A DNA stretch of 38,970 bases from Candidatus Jorgensenbacteria bacterium GWA1_54_12 (GTDB taxonomy: Bacteria > Patescibacteriota > Minisyncoccia > UBA6257 > GWB1-50-10): contig MFKH01000010.1 of assembly GCA_001779505.1 (NCBI GenBank), positions 63,241-102,210 of the forward strand. The letters run 5' to 3'. The notes under the pieces are model-generated. The model was not told the origin of the DNA. It worked only from the letters and a program-made list of their open reading frames with translations, and ran no database searches. Shown in pieces: positions 7,434-15,977 of the stretch (position 1 is its first letter; every line of letters begins with the position of its first letter). Both the position numbers and the translations under genes were made by a program.

Positions 7434-7450
7434 ACGACTAAAAAAGTCGT
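7434..7450 (+). promoter_or_regulatory. Hairpin just upstream of the surface-protein start
   Basis: ACGACT (7434-7439) and AGTCGT (7445-7450) form a perfect 6-bp stem with an all-A loop of five bases, 13 nt before the ATG at 7464. The A-rich spacer has no Shine-Dalgarno sequence. A TAAAAT box at 7412-7417 could be the -10, which would put this hairpin inside the 5' leader as a stabilising or translation-tuning element. Confidence 0.4.
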
Positions 7451-7463
7451 AACACAATAAAAA

Positions 7464-10400
7464 ATGAGTACGTTAAAGAAATTAGCGATCGTAGCGCTTT
7501 CTGTCGTCACCATCGTCTCAACGAGCGGTGCGGCGAGCGCAGTAACACTTTCTGAACTGCAGGGCTTGAGCCGTGATGAGCTTTTGTCGCTCCTCACCCA
7601 GCTCTTGGCCGGAGGCACCACAACGACAACGGGCGGAACATCGTCTGTTGCATGCACCTTCACGCGCAACATGTATCCAGGCGTGTCGGGAGCTGACGTC
7701 AAGTGTCTTCAGCAGTACCTGAATGGTGCTGGCTACACCATCTCCACGAGCGGCGCCGGTGCTCCGGGCAGCGAATCGGAGTACTACGGGACCAAAACCC
7801 AGGCAGCCGTCAAAAAGTGGCAGGACGCCATGGGCTTGTCTTATGGCAGCTGGGGCGGCTATTTCGGTCCTTCTTCACGGGCTAAGTTCAGCCAGGTTGC
7901 AACCGGCGGAACGACAACCGGCGGAGGGGCAGTCATCGTTGTCCCGTCGGGCACCGGTCTCGTCGTTCAAACGGCGTCAGACAGCCCGGCAAAAAGAACG
8001 CTCGGTACGGGAACCGCGTTCAATCCGGTTCTCAAAGTGCAGTTCGCGGCCGGCTCAAGCGATGTCAGCATAACAAACGTCGTGCTGAACAAGAGCGGTT
8101 TCGTTGCGAACACAAATGTGAGCGGTATTGACGTAGTTGATGCAAAAGGCGTTCGCCACGGAAACGTGGTAACTGCCGTAAATGCAGACAACACCGTCAA
8201 CATTCCGTTCTCAACCCCAATCGTGGTAAAGGCGGGCACGTCTGAAACATTGACATTCCGCATGAACCTCGCCGGAGGGGATTACAGCGGCACCATCTCG
8301 CTCTCACTCGCATCGGTGACATCTAACGCATCAAGCGTGAGCGCGTCATTCCCGATCGCGGGCGTGGCGATGGACGTTGTAAACGGCGGCAACTCTCTGG
8401 CAAGCACAACCTTGGACGTCTTGACGTCCACCGGCTCGTCAACCTTGAACATTGACGCGGCGAGCTTGCAGGAGATCACAAAATTCCGTATCCAGGAGAC
8501 GTCATCAAACGAGGCAGTCTACCTCCACAGCATGACGCTCTACAACTATGGAAACGCGGATGACACCGACTACAAGGACGTAACCCTGGAAGCCCAGGAT
8601 GGCACGGTTTTGGCCGTTGCCCAGCCGAGCGGCCAGTGGACTGTCTTCAACCTGTCCTCAAACCCCTACAAGATTGATAAGGGGCAGACAAAAGACTTCA
8701 CGGTGAAGGCAAAGCTCGTTGATGGTGCGACGAAGACCCTTCGCCTCACCGTATACAACGACTACGACCTTGACTTGCGCGGTGCGACAACTGGTATCTC
8801 GGTCATTCCGGCAGCAGGGGCGTCAGTTGACTCATCCTTCCCGATTGGTGAGGGAGCGAACCTCCAGACCTTCGGGTCGGGTTCAGTGTCTTTGTCCCGC
8901 GCGTCCGACTCCCCGAGCTCATCAGTGGCACCAGGCGCGAGCGGCGTATCCTTGGCGAAGTTCATCGCCCGTCCGACGGGTGAGAGCTACGAGCTCCGCA
9001 AAGTGAGCTTCTACATCGCCTCGACCGGCAAAGCATTGACCGGCACGGTGTATGTGAAGATAAATGGCGCGACGGTGTACAGCGCGGCTGCATCGACATT
9101 CACGAGCGACAGCACTGCCGACACGGTTACGCTCTCGAGCTACACAACCTTGACAGCGGCGACTGACAACACGATTGAAATCGTGACCGACATTCAGTCA
9201 TCCGCAACCTCGTCAAGCTCGTACCAGGTCAAGTCATTTGACCTTGTGCAGGCGAAGCGCTTGATCACGGGCGACATCGTTGACCCAACCTCAAGCACAG
9301 GTATAGACGGTTACTCGCTCTCGGTTTCGTCCGGGGCGCTTGCGATAACAACCTTGGTTCAACCGCCGGCGGGCTCCGTCGTTGCGGGAACGGTGAACTA
9401 CGAGCTTGCTCGATTCACCCTGAACGCGAGCGCGGGAGGCGAGAACGTGAAAGTCTCAAAGATCACCATCACCCACAATGGGAGCTCAACCGTGGACACG
9501 AACCTCGGCAACTACAAGCTCTTTGTGGACGTGGATGGCGACGGCCTCTTCTCTGATGAATCGGCACAGGCCACAACCGCCTCAACCGACTCGTTCACGA
9601 GTGAAGACGGCGCAGACGACACGCTTGCATTCAACCTGCAAACACAGCTTGAAGTAGAGACCTCAAAGCCTCTTACCTTGAGCCTGCGGGCGGACGTGAA
9701 GTCTGGTGCAGTAACTGCCGAAACACACCGCTTCAACGTTGCGGAAAGCGTGACTGCAATAGGGAAGGGAACCGGCAACACCGTTACCCCGACCTACGCA
9801 GGCACCGGGCAGACGCAGACGCTTGTCGGCGCTGGTCAGATGACCCTGTCGCTCCTCTCGGGAAGCGGCAAGTCGCCGTCAACAAGCCAAGTGAAAGTAG
9901 TGGGAACCGACGAGGTAGTCTTCGCTTTCAAGGTGACGTCACAATATGAGTCAATGAAGACGAGGGCATTGCGGATTACCGCAACCTCGACGACCTCGCT
10001 CACGACGAGCACCTTGTCAAACATTCGGCTGTACGACGGCGACCCGGCATCAAGCGGCAAGCTCGTTGACACGAAACAGCAGTTTGACTGGTGTAACACG
10101 AGCTACTGCTACGTAGACTTCACCTCCGACGTCGACATCTTTGGTGTTGGCGAAGGCGGCAATGGCCCGATCACAACGACCGGGAAAGAAGTGTACGTGA
10201 AGGCAAAGATCAACGACCTCTCAAATCTTCCGAAGTGGGGCGACAACTTTGGCTTCAGCATAGCCGCGACGACGCATGTGTCGTCAACCGGCGTATCGTC
10301 CGCTTCAACGACGATCACCATAACCGGTACACCGACGGCAAGCGGGTACACCAACGTGGCACCCGCATACGTGAAGATAGAGAAGGTGAATGTTCCTGAC

Positions 10401-10964
10401 ACGACACCGGGAACCGGCGCGGGCATTACCGTTGCTCGGTTCAAGGTGACGAACATGAGCGGGAGCATCCCTGTCTATCTCTCCACGAGCACGTTCCAGT
10501 TCACCCAGAACGGCTCGGCGACAACAACCATGCATGTGACAGGCACTTCTACGTTCAAGATTCTCGCATCCGCGCAGAACGGTGGAGAAACTGACACGTC
10601 AGGCTGGAACAGCGGGGTTGGTTACTACGCAGCGAGAGGCACGACGGGCGCATCAACAACCATCTCCTTCACGACCTCTACCAACGCGACTTCTGGCATC
10701 ACGCCGACTGAAGCGAAGGTTGATGCAAACAGCCACCGCTATCTGACGATTCAGACAACGGTGGTGTCGGCGACGAACGACACGTATCAGCTGGCAGTGA
10801 GCGCCTTGGGCAATATCCTCTTCAACGTGTTTGAGAGCGATATAGGCCTGAGCGGTAACTACAATGGCACGTCAGGCGGAGATGTCGACACGACAGACCT
10901 CATCACAAGTCTTTACGTGGACGGCACGCCGGTCAGTGACATGGTTACTGCGGGCGGGAGCTAG
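7464..10964 (+). CDS. Large surface protein with peptidoglycan-binding domain
   Basis: The 1166-aa protein has a signal peptide (about residues 1-26, ending A-S-A) and a linker rich in Thr and Gly. A peptidoglycan-binding type 1 domain follows (about 62-140; motif G-V-S-G-A-D-V-K-C-L-Q-Q-Y-L and later Q-A-A-V-K-K-W-Q). About 1000 residues of Ser/Thr/Val-rich beta-sandwich-like repeats come next. Repeat modules recur with a pattern near V-A-G-T-V-N-Y-E-L-A-R-F. A dockerin-like calcium loop D-V-D-G-D-G is at 689-694, and a close cysteine pair W-C-N-T-S-Y-C lies near 876-880. The uniform bias to C-ending codons suggests high expression. It is probably a major cell-surface or S-layer-like protein held on peptidoglycan. 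No sortase signal or C-terminal TM segment is present, so anchoring would be by the N-terminal domain. Confidence 0.88.
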   Translation: MSTLKKLAIVALSVVTIVSTSGAASAVTLSELQGLSRDELLSLLTQLLAGGTTTTTGGTSSVACTFTRNMYPGVSGADVKCLQQYLNGAGYTISTSGAGAPGSESEYYGTKTQAAVKKWQDAMGLSYGSWGGYFGPSSRAKFSQVATGGTTTGGGAVIVVPSGTGLVVQTASDSPAKRTLGTGTAFNPVLKVQFAAGSSDVSITNVVLNKSGFVANTNVSGIDVVDAKGVRHGNVVTAVNADNTVNIPFSTPIVVKAGTSETLTFRMNLAGGDYSGTISLSLASVTSNASSVSASFPIAGVAMDVVNGGNSLASTTLDVLTSTGSSTLNIDAASLQEITKFRIQETSSNEAVYLHSMTLYNYGNADDTDYKDVTLEAQDGTVLAVAQPSGQWTVFNLSSNPYKIDKGQTKDFTVKAKLVDGATKTLRLTVYNDYDLDLRGATTGISVIPAAGASVDSSFPIGEGANLQTFGSGSVSLSRASDSPSSSVAPGASGVSLAKFIARPTGESYELRKVSFYIASTGKALTGTVYVKINGATVYSAAASTFTSDSTADTVTLSSYTTLTAATDNTIEIVTDIQSSATSSSSYQVKSFDLVQAKRLITGDIVDPTSSTGIDGYSLSVSSGALAITTLVQPPAGSVVAGTVNYELARFTLNASAGGENVKVSKITITHNGSSTVDTNLGNYKLFVDVDGDGLFSDESAQATTASTDSFTSEDGADDTLAFNLQTQLEVETSKPLTLSLRADVKSGAVTAETHRFNVAESVTAIGKGTGNTVTPTYAGTGQTQTLVGAGQMTLSLLSGSGKSPSTSQVKVVGTDEVVFAFKVTSQYESMKTRALRITATSTTSLTTSTLSNIRLYDGDPASSGKLVDTKQQFDWCNTSYCYVDFTSDVDIFGVGEGGNGPITTTGKEVYVKAKINDLSNLPKWGDNFGFSIAATTHVSSTGVSSASTTITITGTPTASGYTNVAPAYVKIEKVNVPDTTPGTGAGITVARFKVTNMSGSIPVYLSTSTFQFTQNGSATTTMHVTGTSTFKILASAQNGGETDTSGWNSGVGYYAARGTTGASTTISFTTSTNATSGITPTEAKVDANSHRYLTIQTTVVSATNDTYQLAVSALGNILFNVFESDIGLSGNYNGTSGGDVDTTDLITSLYVDGTPVSDMVTAGGS

Positions 10965-11002
10965 TGATTGTCTTGGTTTTGCGGTAGCACATAACCGTTA
11001 TC

Positions 11003-11030
11003 AAAGCCCCGCCTCGGCGGGGCTTTGGTT
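11003..11030 (+). terminator. Intrinsic terminator after the surface-protein gene
   Basis: AAAGCCCCGC and GCGGGGCTTT make a 10-bp GC-rich stem with a CTCG tetraloop (11003-11026), followed by GGTTTC. It sits 38 nt after the stop at 10964. The T-run is short but the stem is strong. The following TTGGTT doubles as the -35 box of the next gene. Confidence 0.7.
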
Positions 11031-11052
11031 TCACCAAGAGGTGAGGTACACT
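11025..11052 (+). promoter_or_regulatory. Promoter of the O-antigen ligase gene, leaderless spacing
   Basis: TTGGTT (11025-11030), a 16-bp spacer and TACACT (11047-11052) form a plausible promoter. The -10 box ends 6 nt before the ATG at 11059, so the mRNA should have no leader. It is the likely first promoter of the polysaccharide locus. Confidence 0.55.
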
Positions 11053-11058
11053 TTATCC

Positions 11059-12420
11059 ATGGACTTTTTTAAAGCAGCGCGCTTTCTCATTTATCTCATC
11101 CCCCTGGGAATTGTTATCGTTACACCATCAACGCTTTTCCCATTTATCGTCGGGAAGTATGTATGGTTCCGAACATTGAGTGCGCTCGCACTTATCTTCT
11201 TTCTCATAGGAATCACACGTGACCGCGAGGGAAGTGTGTATCTGAAGCGATTAAAGGAACTTGTGCGGTCGCCACTCGCGATTGCCGTGACCGCGTTTAC
11301 CACTCTCTATGTTCTTGCCGGCTTTACGGGCATAGACCCACATCTCTCATTCTGGTCAAACTTTGAGCGCGGCGAGGGAGGGCTTCAAATATTGCATTTG
11401 TGGGTATTTTTCATCCTTTCAGTTACGCTTTTGCGTACGCCGAAGGAATGGCTCGCACTTCTCAAAACAAGTGTCGCAGGAGCGGTTCTTATGATTCTCT
11501 ACGGCATTGGCGCCGGGCTTAACTACGCAGGCATCGCGGAATTCAAAAACTTTATTGGCGTTCCCTTCGGCGAGCGGTTCCAAGGGTCCGTCGGCAACTC
11601 GGCATACGTCGCCGTCTACCTTCTCTTTGGCGCCTTTTTTACAGCGCTCCTTATCCGCGCGGAAAAGATAAAGAAAAAGAAGTGGTTTCTTGCCGGAATC
11701 GTTGCTCTCTGCGCCGTGTTCTTCGTTCTCGCGGCGACGCGCGGCGCTATGGTTGGTCTTGTTTTAGGGCTTTGTTTTACGCTCGTTTTTATTGCCGTGC
11801 GAGCAAAGCAATGGCGCAAGTGGGTTGTGGGGACTTTCATTGTACTTGCAGTTCTTTTAGGAACTCTCTACATGTTGAAGGGCACGCCGGCAGTGCAGAA
11901 ATTGCCTTTCGCACGGCTTTTGGACATCTCGTTTTCAGCAACGACGTTCCGGCACCGCCTTGCCGCATGGGACATCGCGTGGAAAGGATTTCTGGAGCGC
12001 CCCGTCTTGGGCTGGGGACCAGGGAACTACATTCATCTCTTTAGCCGGATACACCACCCCGCGTTTTTTGACGTGGAAAGCGGAAATTATGGTGCGTGGT
12101 TTGACCGTGCGCACAGCATCTTCTTTGACTATCTCGCGGAATCGGGTGCGGTGGGGCTTACAGCCTTCATAAGCATCTTCGCCGCCTTAGGGTGGAGAAT
12201 ATGGCGCGCACCCAAGGAAGAGTCCGCCGGGGGCGCCCGCCTGCCGGAGAGGCAGGAATCCTCCGATACCGGTGTGCGGGCGCTCGCCTTGGGAGTTATG
12301 GTTGCGTATCTTATTCAAGGACTCGTGCTTTTTAACGTCTTAGCAATATACCTCCCGCTTATAACATTTCTTGCATGGAACGAATCCAGGTTTAATCGGA
12401 AACTGTCGGTAAACACATGA
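11059..12420 (+). CDS. O-antigen ligase-like (Wzy_C) membrane protein
   Basis: This is a 453-aa integral membrane protein with about ten to twelve TM helices. In this family the enzyme joins lipid-linked polysaccharide to an acceptor or polymerises the repeat unit on the outer face of the membrane. Family signs are A-T-R-G-A after a TM segment, the large exposed loop with F-R-H-R-L-A-A-W and the P-V-L-G-W-G-P-G-N-Y motif. The ATG at 11059 is decided by the promoter; an upstream in-frame start at 10864 lies inside the surface-protein gene and is rejected. A hydrophilic stretch near residues 388-405 is encoded by a palindromic GC-rich insert. The stop overlaps the next start (ATGA), tying it to the TPR protein. 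Confidence 0.87.
   Translation: MDFFKAARFLIYLIPLGIVIVTPSTLFPFIVGKYVWFRTLSALALIFFLIGITRDREGSVYLKRLKELVRSPLAIAVTAFTTLYVLAGFTGIDPHLSFWSNFERGEGGLQILHLWVFFILSVTLLRTPKEWLALLKTSVAGAVLMILYGIGAGLNYAGIAEFKNFIGVPFGERFQGSVGNSAYVAVYLLFGAFFTALLIRAEKIKKKKWFLAGIVALCAVFFVLAATRGAMVGLVLGLCFTLVFIAVRAKQWRKWVVGTFIVLAVLLGTLYMLKGTPAVQKLPFARLLDISFSATTFRHRLAAWDIAWKGFLERPVLGWGPGNYIHLFSRIHHPAFFDVESGNYGAWFDRAHSIFFDYLAESGAVGLTAFISIFAALGWRIWRAPKEESAGGARLPERQESSDTGVRALALGVMVAYLIQGLVLFNVLAIYLPLITFLAWNESRFNRKLSVNT
12231..12256. repeat. Palindromic GC element inside the ligase gene
   Basis: GGGCGCCC (12231-12238) is followed by a hairpin, CCTGCC (12240-12245), loop GGAGA, GGCAGG (12251-12256). The element is read in frame as a hydrophilic stretch (about K-E-E-S-A-G-G-A-R-L-P-E-R-Q) inside an otherwise membrane-embedded protein. 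This looks like a small mobile palindromic repeat that inserted without breaking the frame. Confidence 0.5.
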
Positions 12421-13004
12421 AGACGTTCCATAAAGCAATTATCGGTACGCTTTTTATTCTCTCACTCCTCTCCATATATTACGGAGCGTATCGCCCTTTC
12501 GTGAAGTCGCAAATGTATCTTCGTGCCCAGCGTGCTGCGATGCTGGTGCACAATACTGATGAGGTAGAACGAATATTCAGCGAAGTGTTTGATTACGCAT
12601 CTCCGATTGGCGAAGAAGAAATCGTCAAATTTTCCTTGGAGTTTGTGCAGAACGCGATGTATGCACCGGACGCTTCGGAAGAAGCAATCCTCGACCTCCT
12701 ACAATATGTGGAAGAGAGGATTGACGAGAGAGATATTATTCATCTCGTACAGATGGGGAACGCCTATGATGCTCTCTGGCGCAATACGGGGAATGAAAAA
12801 TATTTCACGAGAGCAGAGGAATACTACAAAAAGGTACTCGCCGCGGGGCCGCGCCTCCCACAAGGCCTCTACAGCATGTTTAACCTTTACGGCGCGGCAG
12901 GCATGGCGGATGAGCTTCGAGCCATAGCCAAGCGTATTTTGGCTATCTGGCCGGAAGATGAACGGGTGCAGAAAGTGCTTAAGACCATTGAATCGGGCAT
13001 ATAA
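12417..13004 (+). CDS. Membrane-anchored TPR-like protein, ligase partner
   Basis: The 195-aa protein has an N-terminal TM anchor (about residues 7-25) and an all-helical remainder with TPR-like repeats, seen best at about 100-185 (Y-F-T-R-A-E-E-Y-Y-K-K-V-L; then A-I-A-K-R-I-L-A-I-W-P-E-D). It starts inside the ligase stop codon. In related bacteria, O-antigen ligase-like proteins often carry C-terminal TPR repeats in the same chain, so this may be the detached half, acting as a scaffold for the ligase. It has no catalytic motif. The ATG overlap with the previous stop supports the start. Confidence 0.75.
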   Translation: MKTFHKAIIGTLFILSLLSIYYGAYRPFVKSQMYLRAQRAAMLVHNTDEVERIFSEVFDYASPIGEEEIVKFSLEFVQNAMYAPDASEEAILDLLQYVEERIDERDIIHLVQMGNAYDALWRNTGNEKYFTRAEEYYKKVLAAGPRLPQGLYSMFNLYGAAGMADELRAIAKRILAIWPEDERVQKVLKTIESGI

Positions 13005-13005
13005 A
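13000..13005 (+). promoter_or_regulatory. Possible -10 box before the GT2 gene
   Basis: TATAAA spans the previous stop codon and ends 5 nt before the ATG at 13011. The best -35 candidate (TTAAGA, 12979-12984) is 15 bp upstream, which is short. It may be a chance match, as the gene can also be read from the upstream promoter. Confidence 0.3.
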
Positions 13006-13010
13006 GTATT

Positions 13011-14153
13011 ATGGGAAATACCGCGCGGCAGCCGCTCGTTTCAATCGTTATCACGCTCTACAATGGAGCCCGTTTTATCTCATGGCCGCTTTTATCGTGC
13101 ATGCATCAGACGTATCGGAATTTAGACATTCTCGTTTTGGACGATGCGAGCACCGACGATACCGAAGCAGTCGTAAAGCAGTATGCGGAGCAGGACAAGC
13201 GTATACGATATGTCCGAAACGAAAAAAACATTGGTTATGCACGGAGTTTGCATAAAGTGGCCTGGCTTGCAATGGGAGAGTATGTTCAACTGCTGGGAGC
13301 AGATGATTGGCTGGAAAGGAACTATATTGAAACGGTTGTTGAGGAATTTGAAAAGCACCCGAAGGCGGCGTGCGTTGCGGCCGAGATTATATCCCTGCGC
13401 ATCATGCCCGAAGGGAACTTCAAGCTTATAGACGGGTATCTCCCAAAAAAGAAAACAATATCAAAAGACACTTTTATTCGAAGTGTGTACCGATCGGACG
13501 TTGGTTCCACACTCACCCCGCTCGCCTTGTTCCGAAAAGAGGATTTCCTTGAAAGCGCTGGTTTTATGAAAGAAATGTTCGAACACCCCCCTCAAAATGT
13601 TCCTCCAGAGCTTCCTGCTTTGCAGCTCAAAGGACATGGAACAGGAGACCTCTTCCTTTTAAAAACAATTCATAAGTATGACTATCTCATACTCACAGAT
13701 AAGACGGCGTTTATGAAAACAGAGCACTTCGAAAACGCGAACAAGCCTCACAATCTCACAATCGACTGGACAAGTGCGGGCAGGATTCTCCGCTCGTACT
13801 ACTACGGGCGGCTTGGTTTTGAATATCTTTTCAGAAACGCATACCGAAACTTTTGGGCTGGTTTTCGCCTGTTTTTTGGAACAGACCCCTTTGTTTCAAT
13901 ATTCGTCACATTTGTAAAGCAAAACTTCAAGTACGATTTCTTCTCCGACCTGAAAAGGGAAGATATGAAAACGTATTTCGCCGATTACTCTCTTTTTGAA
14001 AAGATCGTATCGGCGTTTTTTCTGCCGATTCATTTTATGGCGCGCGCCGCTCACTTTCTTTTTATAAGACCCCTTGACACCTCACGGAGACACGACATAA
14101 ACGTGCGCCAACAGGGCTACTTTCTGGACGAGGCCGGTCGCTTCCAGGCGTAG
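13011..14153 (+). CDS. Family 2 glycosyltransferase
   Basis: This 380-aa GT-A enzyme transfers a sugar from a nucleotide sugar to a growing glycan, probably at the cytoplasmic membrane face. The first 110 residues are typical: V-S-I-V-I-T-L-Y-N-G, then the nucleotide-binding L-D-D-A-S-T-D-D, N-I-G-Y-A-R-S, and the metal-binding G-A-D-D-W (DXD equivalent). The C-terminal 130 residues are aromatic and basic, probably membrane-associated, ending with possible amphipathic helices. Sugar and linkage cannot be read from the sequence. It stops 39 nt before the gmd start. Confidence 0.9.
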   Translation: MGNTARQPLVSIVITLYNGARFISWPLLSCMHQTYRNLDILVLDDASTDDTEAVVKQYAEQDKRIRYVRNEKNIGYARSLHKVAWLAMGEYVQLLGADDWLERNYIETVVEEFEKHPKAACVAAEIISLRIMPEGNFKLIDGYLPKKKTISKDTFIRSVYRSDVGSTLTPLALFRKEDFLESAGFMKEMFEHPPQNVPPELPALQLKGHGTGDLFLLKTIHKYDYLILTDKTAFMKTEHFENANKPHNLTIDWTSAGRILRSYYYGRLGFEYLFRNAYRNFWAGFRLFFGTDPFVSIFVTFVKQNFKYDFFSDLKREDMKTYFADYSLFEKIVSAFFLPIHFMARAAHFLFIRPLDTSRRHDINVRQQGYFLDEAGRFQA

Positions 14154-14157
14154 CCGT

Positions 14158-14186
14158 TTGATTTGTTCGGGCAAGGACAGTATTGT
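14158..14186 (+). promoter_or_regulatory. Promoter of gmd, leaderless spacing
   Basis: TTGATT (14158-14163), a 17-bp spacer and TATTGT (14181-14186) form a well-spaced promoter. The -10 ends 6 nt before the ATG at 14193. This supports 14193 over the in-frame TTG at 14163, which lies in the -35 region. Confidence 0.55.
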
Positions 14187-14192
14187 GTAGGC

Positions 14193-15188
14193 ATGAAAAG
14201 AGCTCTCATTACCGGTATAACTGGTCAAGACGGGTCGTACCTTGCCGAACTTCTCCTTGAGAAGGGGTATGAAGTCCGCGGCACAATCCGCCGCTCGAGC
14301 CATTTCAACACCTCCCGCATAGACGATTTGTTTGAAAATGAGCGATTCGGCACATACTATGCCGACCTTATGGACCCAATTTCCATAGGGAACGCAATAT
14401 CGGATTTTGCTCCAGATGAGATTTATAACCTGGGAGCGATGAGTTATGTGAAAGTATCGTTTGACATTCCTGCCTTTACCATCCAAACGAATGCGGTGGG
14501 ACTGCTCAATATTCTGGAATATGTGCGGGGACATGCCCCTCAAACGAAAATATATCAGGCATCAAGTTCAGAAATGTTCGGCGCATCGCGCAGCAAACCA
14601 CCTTTCAACGAGCAATCGGAATTCAGGCCTCAAAGCCCGTATGGAGTCGCAAAACTTGCCGCATTTCATCTTATGCGCAACTATCGCGAGGGGTACGGCC
14701 TTTTTGCCGCGACAGGAATCCTTTTCAATCACGAAAGCCCCCGGCGCGGAGAGGTCTTCGTTACGCGGAAAATTACCCGTGGCGTGGCGGCAATATTGAA
14801 GGGAAAGACCAAGAAACTGGAGTTCGGAAACCTGGACTCCGTGCGCGATTGGGGGCATTCAAAAGATTACGTAAAAGCGATTCATCTCATTCTCCAGCAG
14901 GAAAAACCGGACGAGTACATTGTTGCAACAGGAGAGGCGCACAGCATCAAGGAAGCGCTTGAGTTCTGTTTCAACGAAGTAGGATTGAATTGGAAGGATT
15001 ATGTGGAAACAAACCCGCGATATTTCCGTCCGAACGAGGTGCCGTACCTCCAAGGAGACGCAAGCAGAATCCGCGCCTTGGGATGGAAGCCGGAGTACGG
15101 ATGGAAAGAGACACTGCGGGAGATGCTACAGCACGATATTGAGCACTTTGATGGATTCCCGTCCCGGTTCAGGAAAATAGAGAAATAA
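14193..15188 (+). CDS. gmd: GDP-mannose 4,6-dehydratase
   Basis: The enzyme converts GDP-D-mannose to GDP-4-keto-6-deoxy-D-mannose, the branch point for GDP-fucose, GDP-rhamnose and other deoxysugars. The 331-aa length is normal. Family marks are G-I-T-G-Q-D-G-S-Y-L-A-E near residue 8 (NADP binding), S-S-S-E-M-F-G, the catalytic Y-G-V-A-K, and the hallmark N-H-E-S-P-R-R-G. No GDP-fucose synthase (fcl) or rmd is recognisable in the window, so the ketosugar may be used by the SDR and transketolase-like proteins just downstream (inference). The next gene begins immediately after the stop codon. Confidence 0.94.
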   Translation: MKRALITGITGQDGSYLAELLLEKGYEVRGTIRRSSHFNTSRIDDLFENERFGTYYADLMDPISIGNAISDFAPDEIYNLGAMSYVKVSFDIPAFTIQTNAVGLLNILEYVRGHAPQTKIYQASSSEMFGASRSKPPFNEQSEFRPQSPYGVAKLAAFHLMRNYREGYGLFAATGILFNHESPRRGEVFVTRKITRGVAAILKGKTKKLEFGNLDSVRDWGHSKDYVKAIHLILQQEKPDEYIVATGEAHSIKEALEFCFNEVGLNWKDYVETNPRYFRPNEVPYLQGDASRIRALGWKPEYGWKETLREMLQHDIEHFDGFPSRFRKIEK

Positions 15189-15977
15189 ATGGAAAAAGGA
15201 GACCGCGGATCGGCTCTCAAGAAAATACGGGTGGAAGTGCTCAACATGGTGCGTGCCGCAGGGGAAGGGCACGTACCGAGCGCATTTTCTGTTATAGAAA
15301 TCTTATATGCATTGTATTCTCGCATGGGCGAGCGCGACAGGTTTTTCTTGAGTAAGGGGCATGCAAGTACGGCGCTCTACGCAACACTGGCGCACTTTGG
15401 TGCTTTGAATGAGCGCGAACTTCAAACATATGGGAAATATAATTCCGCGCTCGGCGGGCATCCTCATCGGAACGAGAAGAAAGGAATCATGAATTCTTCC
15501 GGTTCGCTGGGACACGGATTTCCTGTGGCCGCCGGCTATGCGCTCTCGCTCCGTTTGAAGCGGGGCGGCGGGCGCGTTTTTTGCCTCGTGGGGGACGGGG
15601 AATGCAATGAGGGGACGATATGGGAAACAGCACTCCTCGCGTCGCACCTGAAGCTTCGTGAATTGGTGTGCGTTGTGGATAATAACGGCTCACAGACAAG
15701 AGCTGTGCCTTCGGGAGACCTTGCGGAGAAATTCAGGAGTTTTGGATGGAACGCGGTGGAAGTTAAAAACGGACACCGAGTGAACGATTTAGAAAACGCG
15801 ATATTCGCAGAACGCGGCGATGACGAGAGGCCGTATTGCGTCGTTGCGCATACAAAAAAAGGAAAGGGAGTCCGAGAGATGGAGGAAAACCATTTTGCTT
15901 GGCATCACCGGGCACCCACTCCGGAAGAATACGAACGGTTCGTCAAGGAGATTATGGGGAGCCCCGAAGAAGCATGA
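15189..15977 (+). CDS. Transketolase-like protein, N-terminal half
   Basis: This 262-aa protein is the thiamine-diphosphate (ThDP) binding half of a split transketolase. It has G-H-V-P-S-A, L-S-K-G-H-A-S, G-S-L-G-H-G-F and the ThDP motif G135-D136-G137 (G-D-G-E-C-N-E-G), closed by V-V-D-N-N-G about 30 residues on. Transketolases move a two-carbon ketol unit between sugars. Split versions occur in archaea and many bacteria. Here the pair sits inside a polysaccharide locus right after gmd and before an SDR and a cupin, so a role in modifying an activated sugar is at least as likely as the pentose phosphate pathway. The start follows the gmd stop with no gap, and the stop overlaps the second subunit (ATGA). 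Confidence 0.9.
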   Translation: MEKGDRGSALKKIRVEVLNMVRAAGEGHVPSAFSVIEILYALYSRMGERDRFFLSKGHASTALYATLAHFGALNERELQTYGKYNSALGGHPHRNEKKGIMNSSGSLGHGFPVAAGYALSLRLKRGGGRVFCLVGDGECNEGTIWETALLASHLKLRELVCVVDNNGSQTRAVPSGDLAEKFRSFGWNAVEVKNGHRVNDLENAIFAERGDDERPYCVVAHTKKGKGVREMEENHFAWHHRAPTPEEYERFVKEIMGSPEEA

